Origin: UBA11872 sp965198285
GTDB taxonomy: Bacteria > Chloroflexota > UBA11872
Direction of reading: 5' to 3'
NCBI GenBank assembly: GCA_965198285.1
Contig: OZ240251.1
Span: 496,001 to 560,000, forward strand
Length of the DNA stretch: 64,000 nt
The notes below the pieces were generated by a model that saw only the letters and a program-made list of their open reading frames with translations, made no database searches and was not told where the DNA came from. This document shows positions 63,005-64,000 of this stretch, piece by piece. The translations under genes were made by a program, and so were the position numbers. Every line of letters begins with the position of its first letter. Positions within the stretch are counted from its first letter, which is position 1.

Positions 63005-64000
63005 ATGACCATGTGTCGTCTCCGAGTGAGCCCATCGGTCTTTCTGGCCGCCAACGTCATGGTGGCACTTATCTCAGGTCTCTACCACGCGAGCCACTAC
63101 GAAGGCGCGATTCCCGGCTGGGCCGCTCAATTTAACCTTGAGCGTGATCGAACGCTCGCCGGTGTTTACGCGACGGCGCTCTGGGTCATTGTCGCAATCG
63201 TCGCTTTGTGGCAACTCCGGTACTCACCACTGACACGGCTACGCTGGTGGCGTGCCGGCTGGTTCAGTTGCGGCATCCTCGCGGCCGCAATTGCGATTGA
63301 TGATGCTCAACCCATCAAAGACGTTCTTGACGAGACAGCACATTGGCTGTGGATAGTCACTCTGGTCCCGGCTGCGAGTCCGTTGCTTGTATGTGTGACG
63401 CTGACGCTGCGGCGGATCACCCGCCGATGTCCGGCGCTGCGATCCCTCGTGTGGGCAAGTGGATTGCTGGCGGCATTAGCGGTTCTCGTTGACGGGTTTT
63501 ACGACCGCTTCGGCGCGCACCAGCGCTGGTTGGGGATAGTCGAAGAAGGTTCAGAGCTACTTGTCAGTGCCATGCTGCTCGTGGTCCTGACGACGTGGCG
63601 ATCAGCTGCATCGCCGACCCATGCGAGACTAGCTGTGTTCGTGAGCCTACTCTTGGTGGTATGGCTCGCACCGCTGGCGGCGTTCTGGGAAGTCGGTCTT
63701 GGCTGGGCACCGCGCCATCCCACCGCGTACGTCGGGCCGCTAGGAACAGTTGCCCAGGAGGTGCGAGTCGAGCGCGACTTCCTCGCATCGATCAAGGTTG
63801 CGGCATATGTTGACGCGGGCGACGCGGCTGACATAGTGCTGCGTCTCCGAGGTCCAGGCGGCGTCTATCGCGAGTCGTCCGCGGTAGTCACTTCTGCTCC
63901 CTGGAGTGACCAGGTGATGGAGTTTCAGTTTGAGCCTATCGTCGATAGCGCCGATAAGACGTATGACGTGGAACTGACGCGAGCGGGCGAATCGCCGCCG
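63005..64000 (+). CDS. Membrane protein with extracellular beta domain, cut by window end
   Basis: The frame from ATG 63005 (or ATG 63011) stays open for 332 codons to the last base. About seven membrane helices span residues 10-240 (Val-Phe-Leu-Ala-Ala-Asn-Val-Met-Val-Ala-Leu; Leu-Trp-Val-Ile-Val-Ala-Ile-Val-Ala; Leu-Trp-Ile-Val-Thr-Leu-Val-Pro). After about residue 250 a soluble beta-rich part starts (Ile-Val-Leu-Arg-Leu-Arg-Gly-Pro-Gly-Gly-Val-Tyr). Codon use is less GC-biased than its neighbours. No family is recognised, and the C-terminus is not visible. The 170 bases before it show nothing. Confidence 0.7.
   Translation, partial: MTMCRLRVSPSVFLAANVMVALISGLYHASHYEGAIPGWAAQFNLERDRTLAGVYATALWVIVAIVALWQLRYSPLTRLRWWRAGWFSCGILAAAIAIDDAQPIKDVLDETAHWLWIVTLVPAASPLLVCVTLTLRRITRRCPALRSLVWASGLLAALAVLVDGFYDRFGAHQRWLGIVEEGSELLVSAMLLVVLTTWRSAASPTHARLAVFVSLLLVVWLAPLAAFWEVGLGWAPRHPTAYVGPLGTVAQEVRVERDFLASIKVAAYVDAGDAADIVLRLRGPGGVYRESSAVVTSAPWSDQVMEFQFEPIVDSADKTYDVELTRAGESPP

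Noticed and set aside
1..64000. tRNA and rRNA genes
   Set aside because: I looked for T-loop (GGTTCGAATCC-like) and conserved rRNA phrases on both strands and found none that fold convincingly; a covariance-model scan would be decisive.

Overview
The window is high-GC bacterial chromosomal DNA that includes the replication origin region: dnaA (27562-28920), a following intergenic stretch with in-phase DnaA boxes, and parB (29383-30213). A perfect parS site lies 12 kb away at 41776-41791. Gene content suggests a Chloroflexota (possibly marine or host-associated) lineage: proline/threonine-linked lipoproteins, paired Gfo/Idh/MocA oxidoreductases and TIM-barrel sugar enzymes, LarA-like and oligoendopeptidase F proteins, tandem PspC/LiaF-like proteins, and many small toxin-antitoxin loci. 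This taxonomic call is an inference from style and content; no marker gene was searched.

Layout. 1-2.3 kb: antitoxin remnants and a membrane protein. 2.4-6.5 kb: sbcDC nuclease operon. 6.6-17.6 kb: hydrolases, an isocitrate-lyase-fold enzyme, an oxidoreductase, a VapBC pair, glyoxalase, TerC, a beta-propeller glycosidase-like protein, an aldo/keto reductase and a pseudouridine synthase. 17.7-19.5 kb: three-gene PspC/DUF5668/LiaF-like envelope operon. 19.5-26.9 kb: Nudix, TIM-barrel plus esterase pair, LysM/SH3 protein, class A penicillin-binding protein, VTT protein. 27-33 kb: dnaA-oriC-parB-rhomboid and a large beta-propeller secreted protein. 33-47.4 kb: XRE regulator, OsmC, a giant LRR protein (35989-39606) next to a duplicated oxidoreductase tail, sugar-acid genes, parS, GCS2-type ligase, HAD, LarA-like and PepF.

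47.4-61 kb is a strongly rearranged accessory region. It carries three copies of a roughly 215-bp non-coding element built on exact 21-bp tandem units. It also carries repeated truncated copies of four genes: a solute-binding lipoprotein tail, the pepF head, a VapC tail, and a VapC-partner gene. These recur in the same relative order. An AT-rich island with its own promoter/operator-like site (about 49912-50880) interrupts one such toxin-antitoxin copy. Intact systems here are a DUF433/PIN-like pair (52262-53397), a retropepsin-like plus DUF5678-like pair (53726-54389), a DUF262/HNH protein (55121-57112), and a VapC with an unfamiliar 252-residue partner (57936-59163).

61-64 kb: two paralogous membrane proteins (one cut by a nonsense codon) and a membrane protein running off the window end.

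No tRNA, rRNA or CRISPR array was recognised. Residue positions are hand-counted and approximate; no database search was possible.
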